Shown piece by piece: positions 61,601-64,000 of a DNA stretch of 64,000 nucleotides. Numbering within the stretch: the first letter of the stretch is position 1; every line of letters starts with the position of its first letter. A program made the translations under genes and the position numbers. The notes under the pieces were generated by a model. That model was not told where the DNA came from. It did not search any database and saw only the letters and a list, made by a program, of their open reading frames with translations. Origin of the DNA: Gp6-AA40 sp035492455 (GTDB lineage Bacteria > Acidobacteriota > Vicinamibacteria > Vicinamibacterales > UBA2999). Where the stretch lies: NCBI GenBank assembly GCA_035492455.1, contig DATJJE010000063.1:1-64000 (forward strand). The letters run 5' to 3'.

Positions 61601-61806
61601 GTTTCAGCACCACGGATCTGTCGGTGGCGAGAACGTGGAGTGTGGGCGGCAGCCGTGAGCTCGAAGTGCGGTGGGAGATTTTCAATCTGTTCAACAAGGC
61701 GAACTTCGACCTGCCGAGTCGCATCTTCGGCACGCCCAACTTCGGCCGCATCTTCAGCGCGAAAGATCCGCGCGAGATGCAGTTCGGCGTGAAGCTGAAT
61801 TTCTAG
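58636..61806 (+). CDS. Oar-like TonB-dependent receptor upstream of the riboswitch
   Basis: A 1056-residue outer-membrane receptor with a signal peptide (PVAAQ). Residues about 22-105 are the carboxypeptidase-regulatory-like domain, then a plug (NIYLLDGFKVTDELFNNLV, GKASALINVATRTGTNTLHA) and a large barrel ending in a final Phe (GVKLNF). It belongs to a branch different from the two tandem receptors at 10374-16386. It is divergent from the DUF1259 operon by 70 bases. Ligand unknown. Confidence 0.92.
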   Translation: MRLLLAVVLAVVSVGPVAAQTDTGEISGVVRDIQGGVLPGVSIVAEHLESGTRIERVTDGEGRYFLASLRTGIYTITAELSGFRRTIRSGLPLRLGQMLAIDFELEAGGITEEIVVTAEQPLLRSNAEISDVIENRQVVQVPLNGRNFLALAQLSDGVVLPPGGTRGDALQQAGPLPNVGGQRSGHNIYLLDGFKVTDELFNNLVINPSVDSIQEFKIQKSQYPAEFGGKASALINVATRTGTNTLHANVFDFGRHNRFDARNYFAPQDQPVPPLRQNQFGGTIGGPIKRNSTFFFGSYEGQRIRRSLTRTFSVPSAAARAGDFGSFRIPQSQIDPIASAFLEHVPLPNAPGESQNLTATGLQINNVDQVSVRIDQRVGVADQLFGRFSTFDANDHQPFGTGALQETLVPGFGRDVTTTARNIGISHTHVFSTKVMNELRAGWLRVVGGQVSVNRGSDFAGQVGLQGVTRDPRDTGFPQVSTAGLYSTMGDPTSFTYRRNEHLELYENVLIDRGAHHVKFGGYLFHLKFAPEQPDNARGAFSYTGQFTGNAFADFLLGYPTSAVSGIGRGGEDARTTWLHLFAQDDWRVRSNLTVNAGLRYEFNQHMHDVGNRLSSVDVAGGRFVIASDDSGTISDEAHALLGLMPLPYVTSEEAGWSRGLLRPSRVRLAPRIGFALALDNDHLVVRGGYGIFLNQWAYSVQTAFARNLPFFFSKEVAVPSDVRVPAFQTRDILTRDPTAVISPSIMDHDYTVEYTQTWSGGAQYELMPETVVETNYMGSWTVGADNATVRNVPDPGPGSIQARRPIPQLGAIRAIRFDGRSIYHAATFSAVRRLHDNYAYNVSYTLSISRDDASNPGPTESEANVPQNVRNIFTEAGEWARSSFDHRHVFTASATYQLPSLRGIAAVVGAWRINGVFLAQSGAPFTVNLGVDQANIGAGPAQRPDQIHGPNLPAGQRTPERWFDATAFALPAPFTFGSAPRNSVIGPGFSTTDLSVARTWSVGGSRELEVRWEIFNLFNKANFDLPSRIFGTPNFGRIFSAKDPREMQFGVKLNF

Positions 61807-61832
61807 ATGACCCGTGTGTGCTATAACAGTCG

Positions 61833-62010
61833 TGCCTTGGGTGCCCACGAGGGGCATAACGGGGAAGGCCGGTGCAAGTCCGGCGCGGTTCCGCCACTGT
61901 AACGAGGGGCGCGTCGCTTCGAAGACCACTCAGCGCGACGCTGGGGAAGGTGAAGCGACAGACAGCAGGCAACTGCTGTTCCCTCCAAGCCAGGAGACCT
62001 ACCCCAGGCA
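61833..62010 (+). ncRNA. Cobalamin riboswitch
   Basis: All core parts of the B12 aptamer are present: the GGTGCC-type 5' segment, the conserved run at 61861-61902 ending in GCCACTGTAA, and the B12 box AAGCCAGGAGACCT at 61987-62000. The 5' end (TGCCTTGGGT, 61833) pairs with ACCCCAGGCA at 62001-62010 as P1 with one mismatch. The element lies in the leader of a BtuB-like receptor and should repress it when cobalamin is abundant. Confidence 0.95.
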
Positions 62011-62021
62011 TCAACGGAAGC

Positions 62022-62042
62022 CTTTCTGCGGAGAACAGAAAG
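62022..62042 (+). promoter_or_regulatory. Expression-platform hairpin exposing the Shine-Dalgarno
   Basis: CTTTCTG (62022-62028) and CAGAAAG (62036-62042) form a perfect 7-bp stem. The loop holds the GGAG at 62030-62033, 10 bases before the ATG. This hairpin follows the riboswitch directly, so control is probably at the level of translation. Confidence 0.65.
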
Positions 62043-62043
62043 T

Positions 62044-64000
62044 ATGCGTCCACTTGCCTTCGTACTGGTCCTCTGCGTGTCGCAGGCCGCGCACGCGCAA
62101 TCCACAGCAACGATCGCCGGAGAGGTAACCGATCCAGTCGGAGCCCGCGTCCCCTCGGCGACCGTCCACCTGCTGCGCGCTGCACAGCAGATCGATCAAA
62201 CAACCGCCGATGCCGAAGGCGCGTTTACGTTCGGCAACGTGCCCGAAGGCCGATACGTCATCCGCGCCGAAGCGGCCGGATTCGATCCGCAGACGACCGA
62301 TCCGGTATTCGTGACCGGCCGCACCGCAATCAACGTGGTGATGTCCATCGGCGCATTACACGATTCGATCGTCGTCAGTGCGGCGGCAACGGAGCTGCCG
62401 GCATCGCGCACTGGCGCGCCCATTACCGTGATTGACAGTCAGACGCTGGACGCGTTGAACAAACCCGATGTGCTCGAGGCGCTGCGCATCGTCCCGGGTG
62501 CGCAAATCGTCCAGGCAGGGCAGCGCGGCGGCACGACGTCCATGTTCGTGCGCGGCGGCAATTCGAATTTCAACAAGGTGCTGATTGACGGCGTCGTGGC
62601 CAACGACATCGGCGGCGCCTTCGACTTCGCGCAGACGGCGACGGCCGGGGTCGAGCGGATTGAGGTGATGCGCCAGTCGAACAGCGTCATGTACGGCACC
62701 GACGCGCTGGCGGGTGTCGTCAACATCACAACGCGGCGCGGTCGCACGCGCATTCCTCGGGTGGATCTGTCCGCCGACGGCGGCAACTTCAAGACGCGGC
62801 ACGGTTCGGCGGCCGTTGGCGGTGCGGTCAAGCGTGTGGACTACTTCTCCGAGTACGCCTACTTCAATACCGACAACAGCACACCGAATAGCGCCTATCG
62901 AAACGGCACGTATGCGGGCCGGTTCGGCGTCGCCGTGGGGCACGGTACTGACGTGAGCGGCACCATCCGGCGTGTGGACACGCGGCACGGAAGCCCGAAT
63001 GCCTTCGATCTGTTCGGCATCGCCGACGATTCGTTCCAGAAGAACGCGATCAATTACGCCAGCGTCACCGCGGAATCGCAGCACAACGATCGCTGGCAGA
63101 GCACCATCCGGTTCGGCAATACCGACTTCCGAAGCAACTACACGAACCCATCACCGACGGGGCAGCGGTTCGATCCGTTCGGCTTTGGTGCGAACTATCT
63201 GGGCGAGACGATGACGATCACCGGCGCCAACGGATACTCGGCGACTGGTCAGGCAATCCTCGACTTCGGCGGTGCCTATCCGTCCGTCTTCCGCAGCCGC
63301 ACGCGACGGCGCGCGTTGTTTGCTGACACCACGTATCACGTGCGGCGCGATTTCGACATCTCAGGCGGTGGCCGCGTCGAACGCGAGGATGGGTTCGGGG
63401 ATCCGGATGCGGGACCGACGGCGACGCGTGACAACGGCGGCGTCTTCGCTGAAGGGCGCGGCGGCATCGGCATGCGCACCTACGTCACCGCGGGCATCGG
63501 CGTCGAGCACAACGAGGCGTTCGACAACGCGGTCACGCCGCGGCTGTCAATCGCCACCTATCTTCGGAATCCGTCGGCGGCGTCAGCGGCTGGCGACACG
63601 AAGATCAGTTTCAACATTGGCAAGGGCATCAAGGCGCCGAGCGTGTTCCAGCAGCAGAACGCGTTGTCGACGCTGGTGGCGAGTGCGTCGACGCTCGGGC
63701 CGGAGCGAAGCATCAGCATCGACATCGGCATCGAGCAGGGCTTCTGGTACGGAAACGCGCGCGTGCGCACAGCCTACTTCCATAACAAATACGAAGACCT
63801 GATCGAGTTCCTCAACAGGACCCAGCTCGGCGCCGCAGGCGTACCGCCAGCGGTGGCGGCGGCCACGCAGTTCGGCGCGTATGTGAACTCGTCCTCGTTC
63901 CGTGCGCAGGGCATCGAAACATCGTTCGACGCGGCGGGCGGTCACTACCTCCGTATGAATGCCTCGTACACCTATCTCGATGCAGTGGTGACGCAGGCCT
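62044..64000 (+). CDS. btuB: BtuB-like TonB-dependent receptor, N-terminal part (runs off the window)
   Basis: The frame is open from the ATG at 62044 to the last base, giving at least 652 residues. A signal peptide (AHAQ) is followed by a carboxypeptidase-regulatory-like domain (IAGEVTDPVGARVPSATVHL, residues about 20-100), then a plug (TVIDSQTLDALNKPDVLEAL, SMFVRGGNSNFNKVLIDGV, VMYGTDALAGVVNITTRRG) and part of the barrel. Control by a cobalamin riboswitch indicates a B12 or corrinoid substrate. The extra N-domain is not in classical BtuB. Confidence 0.9.
   Translation, partial: MRPLAFVLVLCVSQAAHAQSTATIAGEVTDPVGARVPSATVHLLRAAQQIDQTTADAEGAFTFGNVPEGRYVIRAEAAGFDPQTTDPVFVTGRTAINVVMSIGALHDSIVVSAAATELPASRTGAPITVIDSQTLDALNKPDVLEALRIVPGAQIVQAGQRGGTTSMFVRGGNSNFNKVLIDGVVANDIGGAFDFAQTATAGVERIEVMRQSNSVMYGTDALAGVVNITTRRGRTRIPRVDLSADGGNFKTRHGSAAVGGAVKRVDYFSEYAYFNTDNSTPNSAYRNGTYAGRFGVAVGHGTDVSGTIRRVDTRHGSPNAFDLFGIADDSFQKNAINYASVTAESQHNDRWQSTIRFGNTDFRSNYTNPSPTGQRFDPFGFGANYLGETMTITGANGYSATGQAILDFGGAYPSVFRSRTRRRALFADTTYHVRRDFDISGGGRVEREDGFGDPDAGPTATRDNGGVFAEGRGGIGMRTYVTAGIGVEHNEAFDNAVTPRLSIATYLRNPSAASAAGDTKISFNIGKGIKAPSVFQQQNALSTLVASASTLGPERSISIDIGIEQGFWYGNARVRTAYFHNKYEDLIEFLNRTQLGAAGVPPAVAAATQFGAYVNSSSFRAQGIETSFDAAGGHYLRMNASYTYLDAVVTQA

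Overview
The window is 64 kb of high-GC, densely packed bacterial DNA carrying 56 protein-coding genes that I can support, with no rRNA, tRNA, CRISPR array or transposase seen. Nearly every product has a signal peptide, a lipobox or membrane segments. Several large TonB-dependent receptors begin with a carboxypeptidase-regulatory-like domain (Oar-like), and there are LVIVD and YVTN propellers, a DUF6152 protein and REP-like intergenic hairpins. This mix suggests a soil Acidobacteriota chromosome, perhaps class Vicinamibacteria; that placement is inference from gene content, not from a marker gene.

Region 1 (1-21,800) is mixed cell-envelope biology. It holds an LVIVD lipoprotein, three metallo-beta-lactamase-fold secreted proteins, an alpha/beta hydrolase, a Tat-exported DsrE-like protein, a small winged-helix protein, a lipoprotein cupredoxin, a duplicated helical protein, a beta-propeller, a PilT-type ATPase, two tandem paralogous Oar-like receptors, a matrixin-type zinc protease, and a two-gene unit (nucleotidyltransferase, then an unusual flippase-like/CDP-alcohol phosphotransferase/FKBP fusion).

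Region 2 (21,800-54,700) reads as a large metal-handling island, most likely for copper and related soft metals. It contains His/Met-rich small secreted proteins, a YHS- and HMBD-bearing P1B ATPase, a TonB receptor, DUF6152 and DUF411 proteins, an outer-membrane barrel fused to a YHS domain, c-type cytochromes, and two separate heavy-metal RND systems. One RND system (45,442-51,003) is a classical outer-membrane factor/adaptor/pump set with a CzcA-like proton-relay motif. The other (34,034-42,681) is atypical: a porin-like barrel, a YVTN propeller, a very short adaptor, a CusA-like pump, an HMBD protein, a cytochrome and a lipoprotein, with no TolC-type protein. A HupE-like membrane protein, a cytochrome c-prime-like protein and an octaheme cytochrome follow.

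Region 3 (54,700-64,000) carries a TauE/SafE-type permease, a minus-strand operon (DUF1259 protein, MFS transporter, azurin-like lipoprotein, small helical protein), an Oar-like receptor, and a cobalamin riboswitch in front of a BtuB-like receptor that runs off the window end.

The best candidate for an undescribed system is the atypical RND module with its porin, propeller and minimal adaptor. Secondary candidates are the paired Cys/His-rich secreted proteins, the barrel-YHS fusion, the triple fusion at 19,345-21,795, and a promoter-like element shared by the porin operon and the next TonB receptor.
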